A stretch of 46,248 nucleotides of DNA. Source: Candidatus Moraniibacteriota bacterium (GTDB lineage: Bacteria; Patescibacteriota; Minisyncoccia; Moranbacterales; UBA1568). The stretch spans positions 1-46,248 of the forward strand of contig CAITOC010000050.1 in the NCBI GenBank assembly GCA_903893925.1, in the 5' to 3' direction. Below, piece by piece: positions 8,984-17,752 of this stretch (the stretch's first letter is position 1; every line of letters starts with the position of its first letter). The notes under the pieces were generated by a model that had not been told where the DNA came from, made no database searches, and was given only the letters and a program-made list of their open reading frames with translations. The translations under genes were made by a program, and so were the position numbers.

Positions 8984-9451
8984 TCACAATTTTCCCGAAT
9001 GAGATCTCAACATCAAGGCGTCTTCCGAACGCAACACGAGCAGATTATCCTTCCCGTAATCTATATGGAGATCGTATTCTTTCAGAAGGGAAACCGGCAA
9101 CCCGGTGATCAGGTCATACCCGCTGGCATAGTGCGCGACAAAGACCTTGCCATCGATTTTTCTCGTACTCATCTTATGCCAACGATCGGCCCTGTTTTTC
9201 CTTTCGAAGATAATCAGGTTTTTCCGTCCGTTCTTATGCACCGAAACGACCGGATGCATCGCTCCGTTTTTCTCATCGTCGTTTTCAAACGTGACCGGCA
9301 ACCGAAACGAGGTGTTCAGGAACAGTTCATACAATCCACGCCAATATTCCTCGCTTTGCACTTTTCCCGTCGTTCCATCGACATATTTTCCAAACCTGGT
9401 CAACGCAACTTTCGGCCCGTCCTTCTTGATTCGGCTTTTTGGAGTCTTCAT
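8984..9451 (-). CDS. Hypothetical protein
   Basis: 155-aa ORF between two assigned minus-strand genes, with plausible composition; no family recognised. Confidence 0.75.
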   Translation of the reverse strand: MKTPKSRIKKDGPKVALTRFGKYVDGTTGKVQSEEYWRGLYELFLNTSFRLPVTFENDDEKNGAMHPVVSVHKNGRKNLIIFERKNRADRWHKMSTRKIDGKVFVAHYASGYDLITGLPVSLLKEYDLHIDYGKDNLLVLRSEDALMLRSHSGKL

Positions 9452-9509
9452 ACACGATAATACTTTTCTTCAAAATATGTTTCTTACGACATCTGTGTCG
9501 ATACGTCGA

Positions 9510-10070
9510 TCACACGCCCGCAAGCGAGTCGGCTAACAGTTCCCGGATGATCCCTTTCTCCTCGAGCAAAAGAGTTTCTTCCTCACACCAATCCGAATAG
9601 GTACCGGGATGCTCACGGATCTCTGTCAGGAAGTCGTCCCAAGAGACCCAGCGTGTCGATTCCACTTCGTCATCAGCCGGATTCGGTTCCATCGAAACGA
9701 GCCCGACGAAGACCGGACAGATCTCGTTTTCGGTCACACCGTCGCGAGTGAACTTGTACCGGTACGGCATGCCGAACCGGAGCGTATCGGCCTTCATGCC
9801 GAGTTCGCGATCAAGCCTGCGTGCGACGGCATCGATCCGCTCCTCGCCCGGACCCGGATGCCCACAACAGGTGTTTGACCAGACCAAAGGCCAGGTCTTC
9901 TTCATGTGGCTACGCTGCTGCAAAAGCAGTTTCCCGTCGGATTTGCGAAACAGAAACAACGAAAATGCGCGGTGCAGCGGCGTGTCGAGCGTATGCACGT
10001 CTGACTTCGGCATCGTGCCGATCTCGTTATCATCGTCATCGATCAATACCACGAGTTCGATTTCGGACAT
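9510..10070 (-). CDS. idi: Type 1 isopentenyl-diphosphate isomerase (Nudix fold)
   Basis: MSEIELVVLIDDDDNEIG, TPLHRAFSLFLF, LLLQQRS..KKTWPLVWSNTCCGHPGPGE, RRLDRELGM. Confidence 0.88.
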   Translation of the reverse strand: MSEIELVVLIDDDDNEIGTMPKSDVHTLDTPLHRAFSLFLFRKSDGKLLLQQRSHMKKTWPLVWSNTCCGHPGPGEERIDAVARRLDRELGMKADTLRFGMPYRYKFTRDGVTENEICPVFVGLVSMEPNPADDEVESTRWVSWDDFLTEIREHPGTYSDWCEEETLLLEEKGIIRELLADSLAGV

Positions 10071-10082
10071 AATATATCTGAA

Positions 10083-10113
10083 CTGACAACTCACGACTTA
10101 TAACTGACAACCG
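10083..10113. repeat. 7-bp-period degenerate repeat upstream of idi
   Basis: ctgacaa ctcacga cttataa ctgacaa ccg. Confidence 0.65.
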
Positions 10114-10137
10114 ATCATTACTAAACTGATGCCGGAA

Positions 10138-10368
10138 TCAATTTTTCGATTCGGCAGACAGTACTGTCTCTCTTCCTTTTGGCTTCGAAAAGAAGAAGAT
10201 GTAGACGATCTCAAGCAACGCGACGGTGTTCACGAGAAACAAAATGACAAACCAAGTCTTCTGCCCGTTGCGAGCGGACTTCCAGAGCGCCACACCCTTC
10301 CACGGCAGGGTCCACAGCAAAACGAGAACGATGAGAGACATGAATTGCTGATTGACGAAAGGATTCAT
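10138..10368 (-). CDS. Small two-TM protein, DUF5652-like
   Basis: MNPFVNQQFMSLIVLVLLWTLPWKGVALWKSARNGQKTWFVILFLVNTVALLEIVYIFFF. Confidence 0.8.
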   Translation of the reverse strand: MNPFVNQQFMSLIVLVLLWTLPWKGVALWKSARNGQKTWFVILFLVNTVALLEIVYIFFFSKPKGRETVLSAESKN

Positions 10369-10483
10369 AACGATATCGGTTACATATTATCCTCAGAAAT
10401 TGTATACCCTCACAAGAGGAAAGGAAAGACTGCCCTGTCGACCCCGACCCTCCCCGTTTTCAGTGGCTGATTGTTTGTTGACC

Positions 10484-10539
10484 TTCGATTTTCAATTCGG
10501 TTGTACGTTGTTAGTTGTTAGTTGTTAGTTGTTAGTTTC
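10484..10539. repeat. 7-bp-period repeat array (GTTGTTA and relatives)
   Basis: In phase: ttcgatt ttcaatt cggttgt acgttgt tagttgt tagttgt tagttgt tagtttc. Confidence 0.85.
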
Positions 10540-10603
10540 TTCCCTAACCCGTTATAAGTTATACTCAGTCACGTTAGAAACTGAAACCATATCAAATACG
10601 TCT

Positions 10604-10713
10604 GTCTTTGCGAGCCCGTCCTCGGGTAGCCTGCCCCGCGTATGCCGGGGTGGCAATCCGGAGTCCCGGACCGCTTCTCCGCCAGCTTGCGGACTCGCGG
10701 AGACGAAGGGAGG
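10604..10713. repeat. Palindrome-rich interspersed repeat (GTCTTTGCGAGCCC...GTGGCAATCC...GGAGGCAATTTC)
   Basis: Noncoding, GC-rich, hairpin-forming (CCCCGCGTATGCCGGGG; GCGAGTCCGCAAGC..); resembles widespread 'cattgcgagc...ggcaatc' bacterial repeats. Confidence 0.6.
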
Positions 10714-10722
10714 CAATTTCTT

Positions 10723-10825
10723 ATACCAAATGAACTACATCCCTGTTACGTTCAGGAGTTCGACTCCCTATAGGGAGTCGAACTCCTCTGGTAGCGATAT
10801 GCAACAAATTACGATATTTCGGTAT
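10723..10825 (+). repeat. MITE-like element copy A
   Basis: ATACCAAAT...CTGTTACGTTCAGGAGTTCGACTCCCTATAGGGAGTCGAACTCCTCTGGTAGCGATATGCAACAAATTACGATATTTCGGTAT. Confidence 0.9.
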
Positions 10826-10920
10826 GAGAAATGGAAAACGAGTACTGGAATGATCGATTACGTTAGTATACATGAATTATTCATTTCAGATTTACGTGTA
10901 ACTGAGTATAACAGAATGTC

Positions 10921-11613
10921 TCAATCGTTCCCCCTCACCTCTTTCCAAAACTGCCGGAAGAAATCCCTCATATAATCGCTTCGTTCCTTGGCGATCATTT
11001 TCCCCGTCTTTGTCAGCATCCGATCCTTGAGGTGCTTCAAATGCTGTTCATATTCAAGAAACACGGAGTCTTCTTTCGTATAAGAATAATCTTTGTCGTG
11101 CTTCGCGAATTCCTGCTCATGTCCGGTATACAAGGTTTTCGACCCTGCCATTCCCGCGAAGAGAAACACTCGCCCGATTCCGACCGCCCCGAGCGAATCG
11201 AGTTTATCCGCATCGAAAAGTATTTTCGCCTCCAAACTCTCTGGTACGTTCTTCCCGCGCTTCCGATGTGTCGCGATGCAATGGACGATGCAGTCAATTG
11301 TTTTTTCATCGGCACCGGCCGCTTCCAGAATAGGCCGCGCGAGTACTGCCCCTTCAGTCGCGTGGCAAAATTCCCCCTTTTTCCGCATCTCATCGTTTTT
11401 CGCGATATCGTGCAGCAGCGCGGCGGCCTCGAGCACGAACAGGTCCGCCTTCTCCGCCCGTCCTATCCGAAGAGCGAGCGCCCGCACGCGCTCCACATGC
11501 GTAAAGTCGTGGCAACCCGAAGCATCGACGAAGTATTTCTTCGCTTCCGTTTCGATATTTCCGATCGTCCTCTTCTTGTTCGCATCCATATTTCCTTGTT
11601 CAATGTCAGTCAT
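10921..11613 (-). CDS. HD-domain phosphohydrolase
   Basis: HDFTHVERVRALALRI, AALLHDIAKND, CIVHCIATHRKRG, ILFDADKLDSLGAVGIGR. Confidence 0.92.
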   Translation of the reverse strand: MTDIEQGNMDANKKRTIGNIETEAKKYFVDASGCHDFTHVERVRALALRIGRAEKADLFVLEAAALLHDIAKNDEMRKKGEFCHATEGAVLARPILEAAGADEKTIDCIVHCIATHRKRGKNVPESLEAKILFDADKLDSLGAVGIGRVFLFAGMAGSKTLYTGHEQEFAKHDKDYSYTKEDSVFLEYEQHLKHLKDRMLTKTGKMIAKERSDYMRDFFRQFWKEVRGND

Positions 11614-12043
11614 TTCCCACCTCGGATATCTTACCGATGTCCCCATCGAGTACGACATCGTACGTCGCAAGAATCTCATCCTTATACGAAACATCAGGAA
11701 CGGGATTCAGGAGGAAGATCTTCTTGCCGTGTACGAACGCGAACCCGAGCTCCATCAGCGTATTGCCACCGACGTAATTCGCGATTCCCCGCTTGTCATA
11801 ATTGAGCACGAGTATCGCATCGCTCGCCACGATCGCGTCAAAATACCATTTGATCAGGCCGTATTCCTTCTTCACCTCGGAATGCTCGGCAGCGATTTTC
11901 TTCAGCAGTTCCGGATTTTCTCCGCGCGCAAGCATTTCGGTCGTCGGATCGAGAACCGGCTCATGGCCCATTTCCAGGAGCCGTTCCTTCATCGCGACCT
12001 TTTCCTTTCGGAATGTGGAACTTCCACAGATGACGATTTTCAT
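11606..12043 (-). CDS. Nucleoside 2-deoxyribosyltransferase-like protein
   Basis: MKIVICGSSTFRKEKVAMKERLLEMGHEPVLDP...ASDAILVLNYDKRGIANYVGGNTLMELGFAFVHGKKIFLLNP. Confidence 0.75.
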   Translation of the reverse strand: MKIVICGSSTFRKEKVAMKERLLEMGHEPVLDPTTEMLARGENPELLKKIAAEHSEVKKEYGLIKWYFDAIVASDAILVLNYDKRGIANYVGGNTLMELGFAFVHGKKIFLLNPVPDVSYKDEILATYDVVLDGDIGKISEVGND

Positions 12044-12046
12044 ACG

Positions 12047-12586
12047 TTATGCCTTAGTTTCCAAGGCGGAAAACAGGAGATCATACTCCCGTTCCCGCGG
12101 AATGAATGACGACTCCGCCCTACTGATTTCCTCATGTATTTCCTGCGCCGTAAAAAACCGCACCTCCGCGATCTCTTCCTCCTGTAACGACAGCTGACTG
12201 AGTTGGAAATCTTTCCGCACCAGATATACCTCGGCGAAATCATTATTGATGAACGAACCGCCGTTTTGGACGTCGGCTTTTCTGATGTCGAACAAAAGCA
12301 AGAAATCCGCCGGAATCAGGTCTATCCCGATCTCTTCCGTCACCTCACGGATAAGAGCTCCGACCGATGACTCCCCGCTCAAGACGTGTCCGCCGAAATA
12401 CACGTCGTACAATCCCGGATAGTATTTCTTCATCGATGCCCGCCGATGGACGAAAATCCGTCCATCCGAATTCATGATGACTACCTGAGCACTCCTGTAC
12501 CACAAACCTTTCTCATGAACTTCCTCACGGGACGCGGATTGTCCGGTCGGTTTCCCATTGTCATCGAGAACGTCGAGGTATTCCAT
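12047..12586 (-). CDS. Nudix hydrolase, IPP-isomerase-like/YfcD-like
   Basis: MEYLDVLDDNGKPTGQSASREEVHEKGLWYRSAQVVIMNSDGRIFVHRRA..; Nudix box GHVLSGESSVGALIREVTEEIGI. Confidence 0.9.
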   Translation of the reverse strand: MEYLDVLDDNGKPTGQSASREEVHEKGLWYRSAQVVIMNSDGRIFVHRRASMKKYYPGLYDVYFGGHVLSGESSVGALIREVTEEIGIDLIPADFLLLFDIRKADVQNGGSFINNDFAEVYLVRKDFQLSQLSLQEEEIAEVRFFTAQEIHEEISRAESSFIPREREYDLLFSALETKA

Positions 12587-12747
12587 ACGTGATCACAAAT
12601 GTATCGGACATGCTATATCGTACCGACAGCTTTCCCGACCCGACCCGACTATGAGTGAACGACATATCCTCAAGGCTCGCTCGGAGTGACAATCGCCAAC
12701 AGTAATTCCTTCGTTCCCTGTTCAACACTCAATGCTATCCATTCACT

Positions 12748-12778
12748 GTCGTACGTTGTTTGTTGTCAGTTGTCAGTC
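12748..12778. repeat. 7-bp-period repeat at the lysS 3' end
   Basis: gtcgtac gttgttt gttgtca gttgtca gtc; runs into the lysS stop region. Confidence 0.75.
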
Positions 12779-14233
12779 TTTACTTCTCATCGGCGGGAAG
12801 ATGACCGTCTCGCGGATGGACCGGTCGGACAGGACCGCGAACAGTCGTTCACTCATGCCGAAGCCGAAGGCCGGCGGCATGCCATATTCGAGCGCCTCGA
12901 GGAAATCCTCATCGAGCATCTGTGCCTCGGCGTCCCCCGCTTCACGAAGCTTCGCCTGCTCTTCGAATCGGGCCCGCTGATCAGCCGGATCATTGAGTTC
13001 CGAGAACCCGTTGCCAAGTTCGCTTGCGGCCGCGATCGGCTGCATACGCAGCACGCGTTGTGGATTGTTCGGATCCGACTTCGCGAGTGGCGATACTTCG
13101 ATCGGATGTCCGACCAGGAAACACGGCTGAATGAGTTTCTGCCGGACGGTCTTCTTGTAGATCGTATCGATAAGCCGTCCCTTGCCTGCGGCCTTGTCGT
13201 ACTTGATACCGAGTTCATCCGCTTTCGCGCGGAGTGTCTCAACGGTCACGTCGCCTGACAAATCGATATCAGTTTCCTTTTTGAACTCTTCAAAATAATC
13301 GACACGAGGGAACGGCTTGGACCAGTCGAGCTCCACGCCTTCGTACGAAGTCTTCATCGCGCCATCGGTCAGGGCCGATACGATTTCCTTGTACAGTCGC
13401 TCGGTCATCTCCATCCCCTGTTCCAAATCGAGGTACGCGCCATAGCATTCCATGTGATCGAATTCCTGCAAGTGATCGCGATCGATGCCTTCGTTACGAA
13501 ACACCCGACCGATCTCGAACACACGTTCGAACCCGCCGACCAAAAGTCGTTTCAGCGCGAGCTCGAGCGAAATGCGCATATAGAAATCAATATCAAGTGC
13601 ATTGTGATGCGTCACGAACGGCTCAGCTTCGGCACCGCCCGGCACATGCTCGAAAATCGGCGTCTGCACCTCGAGATAGCCTTCCTTGATGTAAAAGCCC
13701 CGGATGGTCTGCCAGAAGAGATTCTTCTTGCGGAAGAGTTCGCGCGTCTCAGGGTTCGCAAGAAGATCGAGATACCGACGACGTAATAACTCTTCCTTGT
13801 CCTCGATACCGTAGTGATCCGTCGGGATCGCTCGCATCGATTTTCCAAGGATAGCCCACGACTTCACGGCGACGGTCTTCTCGTCCTTCTTCGTGAGGAA
13901 GAGCGTCCCATGCACGTTCACGAAATCCCCCATCTCGATCGTATCGGCGAACAGTCGAAACGTCTCCGCCCCGAGGTCGGCCTCGGACAGAAATATCTGT
14001 ATCCGACCGCTCCCGTCCTCGATATGAGCAAACGCGATCTTGCCCATCGTCCGAAGCGACCGGATCCGTCCGGCGAGCGCTACGTCCGTCCCGGCCGCGG
14101 ACAGACTATCAAACGCCACAATCGCCTCTGCCGTAGTATGGGTGCGCTCCGTCTTTTCCGGATAGACCGTTCCGACCGCAGTCTTCAGTTTTTCGAGTTT
14201 GTCCGCTTTTGCGGCGAGTATGTCTTCACGCAT
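12773..14233 (-). CDS. lysS: Class II lysyl-tRNA synthetase
   Basis: MREDILAAKADKLEKLKTAVGTVYPEKTERTHT; RRRYLDLLANPETRELFRKKN, EVQTPIFEHVPGGAEAEPFVTHHNALDIDFYMRISLELALKRLLVGGFERVFEIGRVFRNEG, PPAFGFGMSERLFAVLSDR. Confidence 0.97.
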   Translation of the reverse strand: MREDILAAKADKLEKLKTAVGTVYPEKTERTHTTAEAIVAFDSLSAAGTDVALAGRIRSLRTMGKIAFAHIEDGSGRIQIFLSEADLGAETFRLFADTIEMGDFVNVHGTLFLTKKDEKTVAVKSWAILGKSMRAIPTDHYGIEDKEELLRRRYLDLLANPETRELFRKKNLFWQTIRGFYIKEGYLEVQTPIFEHVPGGAEAEPFVTHHNALDIDFYMRISLELALKRLLVGGFERVFEIGRVFRNEGIDRDHLQEFDHMECYGAYLDLEQGMEMTERLYKEIVSALTDGAMKTSYEGVELDWSKPFPRVDYFEEFKKETDIDLSGDVTVETLRAKADELGIKYDKAAGKGRLIDTIYKKTVRQKLIQPCFLVGHPIEVSPLAKSDPNNPQRVLRMQPIAAASELGNGFSELNDPADQRARFEEQAKLREAGDAEAQMLDEDFLEALEYGMPPAFGFGMSERLFAVLSDRSIRETVIFPPMRSKD

Positions 14234-14293
14234 AGATGCATTTTGATTCGAATCAGTTACCCATACTGTACCGGGTTTTCGCTTCGAAGACAA

Positions 14294-14324
14294 GAAAAAA
14301 TCGCCCGAATCCTGTTCGGGCGAT
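14294..14324 (-). terminator. Rho-independent terminator
   Basis: Minus strand ATCGCCCGAA-CAGGA-TTCGGGCGAT followed by TTTTTT; perfect 10-bp stem. Confidence 0.9.
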
Positions 14325-14341
14325 CATCGCTCATCCTATTC

Positions 14342-14431
14342 CTACCTGGACCACTTTGGTTCATAAACCGTAGGAGGAACATCTTCAGCTCCCCACTGCC
14401 CCTTTGGACATTCAAATAAACTGAGTTTCAT
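14342..14431 (-). CDS. 29-aa small protein MKLSLFECPKGQWGAEDVPPTVYEPKWSR
   Basis: ATG preceded by GGAGAGATC (SD), sigma70-like promoter at 14488-14516 and terminator at 14294-14324. Not in the supplied ORF track because of its length. Confidence 0.75.
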   Translation of the reverse strand: MKLSLFECPKGQWGAEDVPPTVYEPKWSR

Positions 14432-14487
14432 GATCTCTCCGTCTCGTTGAAAAAATACCATGAAATATTGGCGAACATTACGAATAT

Positions 14488-14516
14488 ATATTAACATTAA
14501 TTTAATAATCTGTCAA
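14488..14516 (-). promoter_or_regulatory. Sigma70-type promoter of the 29-aa ORF
   Basis: Minus strand TTGACA-17 nt-TAATAT. Confidence 0.8.
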
Positions 14517-14561
14517 ATTTCGAAGCTCAACCAAAAACTCTTCATATAAAAATTCTATCTT

Positions 14562-14664
14562 ATACCAAATTAACTGAATCACTGTTACATTCAGGAGTCC
14601 GACTCCCTATTGGGAGTCGGACTCCTCTAGTAGCGATATACAACAAATTATGTTATTTCGGTAT
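14562..14664 (+). repeat. MITE-like element copy B
   Basis: ATACCAAATTAACTGAATCACTGTTACATTCAGGAGTCCGACTCCCTATTGGGAGTCGGACTCCTCTAGTAGCGATATACAACAAATTATGTTATTTCGGTAT. Confidence 0.92.
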
Positions 14665-14683
14665 TCGAATTTCAATCCAAACT

Positions 14684-15139
14684 TTACGCCACCGACGTGA
14701 TGACGCACTTGAGCTTGCCGACCGGAACATCGACTTCGACATGCTCATCCTTGGATCGGCCCATGAGGGCGCGACCGAACGGTGAATCGCTCGAAATAAG
14801 TCCCTGTGCCGGATTCACCTCGTTCGTGCCGACGATAGTGAAACGCATTTCCTTACCCTTGCAGTCAAGCACGACCGAGGAACCGATCTGGACCGACGAG
14901 GATCCGGAAGTTTTCTCGACCACGGTCGCCTCCTTCAACGTCGCTTCGAGCTCCATGATGCGGGTCTCGTTCTCATTTTGCTGGTGCTTCGCTTCGCTAT
15001 ATTCGGCGTTCTCAGACAAGTCGCCTTGTTCCTTCGCTTCCTTGATCGCGCCGGCGATTTCCTGCCGAAGCCTGACTTTTCGGTCCTCAAGCTCGTCGTG
15101 CAGTTTTTTCATTCCCTCACGGGTCAGTATCTTGGCCAT
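14684..15139 (-). CDS. greA: Transcription elongation factor GreA
   Basis: LTREGMKKLHDELEDRKVRLRQEIAGAIKEAKEQGDLSENAEYSEAKHQQ...SPFGRALMGRSKDEHVEVDVPVG. Confidence 0.96.
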   Translation of the reverse strand: MAKILTREGMKKLHDELEDRKVRLRQEIAGAIKEAKEQGDLSENAEYSEAKHQQNENETRIMELEATLKEATVVEKTSGSSSVQIGSSVVLDCKGKEMRFTIVGTNEVNPAQGLISSDSPFGRALMGRSKDEHVEVDVPVGKLKCVITSVA

Positions 15140-15298
15140 GGTTTCTGTCTCACATATTATTCCTTATCCGATATCCGTAAGAAATCGGTTTTGTCCGGTC
15201 CGAATAGTTCCACGGACAAAAAAGTGCTTCCAATGGTATCACGGATTCGAAGTATGTCAAGATATCTTAAAAAAGGCTTATGCAAAGTGAAATATCGG

Positions 15299-17218
15299 TC
15301 ACTTTATGGCATCGGTTCCCGAACCGAGTCGCTCCCGGAAATACCAATCATAGATATCCTTCGCAACCGGCACGGTATTGTAATCCTCATTGCCTTCCTG
15401 TGCTTCTACCAAGACGATGATTGCGATTTTTGGGTCGTCATACGGAGCGAAAGAAACGAACCACCCGTCGGTCTTGTTGCCCGTACCAAACTGCGCCGTC
15501 CCCGTCTTACCGGCCACCGGAAGTGGCAGGGTCTTGAGCGACTGAGCTGTCCCATCGGTCACGGTCTGTCGCATGCCCTCCCGGACGACCCTGAGGATAT
15601 CCGGGCTTACGAATCCGTTTCGGATTACTTGTGAAGGATTCGCAACCGTCTTGCCATCAACTCCACGTGCCTGCGAGACGACATGAGGCACATAAAGCGT
15701 CCCGCCGTTAGCGATAGCAGCGACCGAATTCAGGATTTGCAAGGGGGTCGCTGCGGTGAATCCCTGACCGATCGCCGTATGATAATCGTCACCGATATAC
15801 CACGGTTCCCCCATCGTCTTCTTCTTCCATTCCGGATCCGCCAACAGACCATCCGCCTCACCGGGAAGATCGATGCCGGTCGCGATCCCGTATCCGAAGC
15901 GCGAGGCATAGTCTTTCATCCGCCGTACCCCGAGGCCCGCGATACCGCCATACCCGCCACCGACGGTATAGAAATACACGTCGCTCGAGACCGCGATGGC
16001 ACGGCGTACGTCTGTGAACCCGTTTACCCGCCAGTCGCCGAACGTAAAATTTCCCACCGAGATACTCCCCTTCGATTCGATCTGTGTATGCTCGTCGATT
16101 ACTCCCTCAGACAAAGCTGCTGCCGCCATGACCGGCTTGAACGTCGACCCGGGTGCATAGGTCCCCGCGATCGCCCGATTGAAGAGTGGCTTCGATCCGT
16201 CATTAAGCAATGACCGGTAGGCATCAGTCGAGATACCTTCCGAAAACAAATTATTGTCGAACCCTGGCACCGAGACAAGCGCCAACACCGACCCATCCCG
16301 TGGATCGAGCGCCACCACCGCTCCGCGTGACAGACCTTTCGAATCGAGCATCGCCAGAAGCGAATCGTATGCTTTCTTCTGCAGATCCGCATCGATACTG
16401 AGGAAAAGATCACCTCCCGGTATCGCTGCGACCGATCCGAGGACCCGTTGCGGACGCCCGAGCGCATCCACTTCCACACGGTCATATCCGCGAGTACCGC
16501 GAAGCACGGATTCGTAACTTTTCTCGATACCCTGTTTCCCGATCATATCGGTCGGCAAATAGTCCGTCCCCGACGCAAGCTCCGACTCGGTAATCTTCCC
16601 ATCATACCCAAGCAAATGGGAAAAGATGACGCTGTCAGAATAGTTCCGATAAGCGGATTTGAAGAGGCTGACACCGGAAAAGTCCTTCTGTCGGGAGAGG
16701 AAGGAGATCATTTCCTCTTGCGTGATTTTCTCTTTGAGGAGTACCGGCTGCAACCGATCTGCCTTCCCGAGCGTCAGGATAGCATCGATTGTTTCCGGAT
16801 CGACGTGTAAGACGGATATGACGGCATCTCGAAGCCTTGCCCGTGCATCGGGATTGGCCGGCATATCCACAGGAACGATCGCGGCACCGACACTCGGCAC
16901 ATTGTCGACGAGCGACTTGCCGAACCGGTCATAGATGATACCGCGCGGTGCGGGCTGAGGAATCTGCCGGATACTGTTGCGCGTCGCGATATCGGCATAC
17001 TTCCCTCCCTGGAAGATTTCCATATAGACGACGCGACCGAACAAAACCGAAAGCATGGCAGCGGACACGAAAAAATATCCCCTCGCCCATTTCCGGCGGA
17101 GTGGCCATTCGATCTTTGCCGCCTCCTTTTGGGTAATAGTGAGCACGGCATCATCAATCTCGCTTCCTTTTCTTTTCGGGAGTTTTCCGAACATATCGTC
17201 ACGCGCTATGATTTTCAA
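15299..17218 (-). CDS. mrdA: Penicillin-binding protein 2
   Basis: APRGIIYDRFGKSLVDNVPS; SXXK AGTYAPGSTFKPVMAAAAL; AVSSDVYFYTVGG; KTGTAQFGTGNKTDGWFVSFAPYDDPKIAI. Confidence 0.95.
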   Translation of the reverse strand: MKIIARDDMFGKLPKRKGSEIDDAVLTITQKEAAKIEWPLRRKWARGYFFVSAAMLSVLFGRVVYMEIFQGGKYADIATRNSIRQIPQPAPRGIIYDRFGKSLVDNVPSVGAAIVPVDMPANPDARARLRDAVISVLHVDPETIDAILTLGKADRLQPVLLKEKITQEEMISFLSRQKDFSGVSLFKSAYRNYSDSVIFSHLLGYDGKITESELASGTDYLPTDMIGKQGIEKSYESVLRGTRGYDRVEVDALGRPQRVLGSVAAIPGGDLFLSIDADLQKKAYDSLLAMLDSKGLSRGAVVALDPRDGSVLALVSVPGFDNNLFSEGISTDAYRSLLNDGSKPLFNRAIAGTYAPGSTFKPVMAAAALSEGVIDEHTQIESKGSISVGNFTFGDWRVNGFTDVRRAIAVSSDVYFYTVGGGYGGIAGLGVRRMKDYASRFGYGIATGIDLPGEADGLLADPEWKKKTMGEPWYIGDDYHTAIGQGFTAATPLQILNSVAAIANGGTLYVPHVVSQARGVDGKTVANPSQVIRNGFVSPDILRVVREGMRQTVTDGTAQSLKTLPLPVAGKTGTAQFGTGNKTDGWFVSFAPYDDPKIAIIVLVEAQEGNEDYNTVPVAKDIYDWYFRERLGSGTDAIK

Positions 17219-17743
17219 TCAGAATACATTTGGGGCATCGAGATACGAAAGCCAATTCTCAAACCGTCTCAACACAGCCTCGACGATTGAAAACGAGACC
17301 ACACCGAGTATGAGCGCCATCGGGACGATCCCAAAGGAAAAGCCCGCCACGGTCCGACTCAAAGCGCCGGGAATACCGAACGAAAAGGCCACGATTGAAA
17401 AAAGAATCGTGCCAAACCCGATCAGGAATCCGGCAAAGAGGTGCGTCATGAACCCGTGTCCGACAACAAACCTCCGGGAGAAAAAGCCTGCGGAATAAGC
17501 GAGTCCCACCGAAAATGCGGCCAGTAGTCCGATCCGATCAAGCGTCGCGATATCGGCCACGAGCCCGATGATAATAACGGCTGGCATTGCCTTCACGAAT
17601 CCTTTGGAAAGAGAGAGTGATACCACAATCGAAAAAAGGAGTGATGGGAAAAGAATATCAGAGGTGAATGCCACGTTCAAGACGGAGGCCCCGATCAGAG
17701 ACACTAAAATGATCGCCGACACTCTCGCAAACCATGATCCCAT
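17219..17743 (-). CDS. mreD: MreD-like integral membrane protein
   Basis: Hydrophobic 174-aa protein located between mreC and mrdA. Confidence 0.7.
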   Translation of the reverse strand: MGSWFARVSAIILVSLIGASVLNVAFTSDILFPSLLFSIVVSLSLSKGFVKAMPAVIIIGLVADIATLDRIGLLAAFSVGLAYSAGFFSRRFVVGHGFMTHLFAGFLIGFGTILFSIVAFSFGIPGALSRTVAGFSFGIVPMALILGVVSFSIVEAVLRRFENWLSYLDAPNVF

Positions 17744-17752
17744 ACGTCTTTT

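Noticed and set aside
10745-10790. Central MITE hairpin as a tRNA T-arm fragment (GTTCGACTCC)
   Set aside because: The resemblance is short, and other copies replace the sequence by compensatory changes that abolish the T-arm consensus.
9510-12586. idi plus IPP-isomerase-like Nudix as an isoprenoid gene cluster
   Set aside because: The second protein lacks clear Idi-specific motifs and intervening genes are unrelated; no other isoprenoid genes are nearby.
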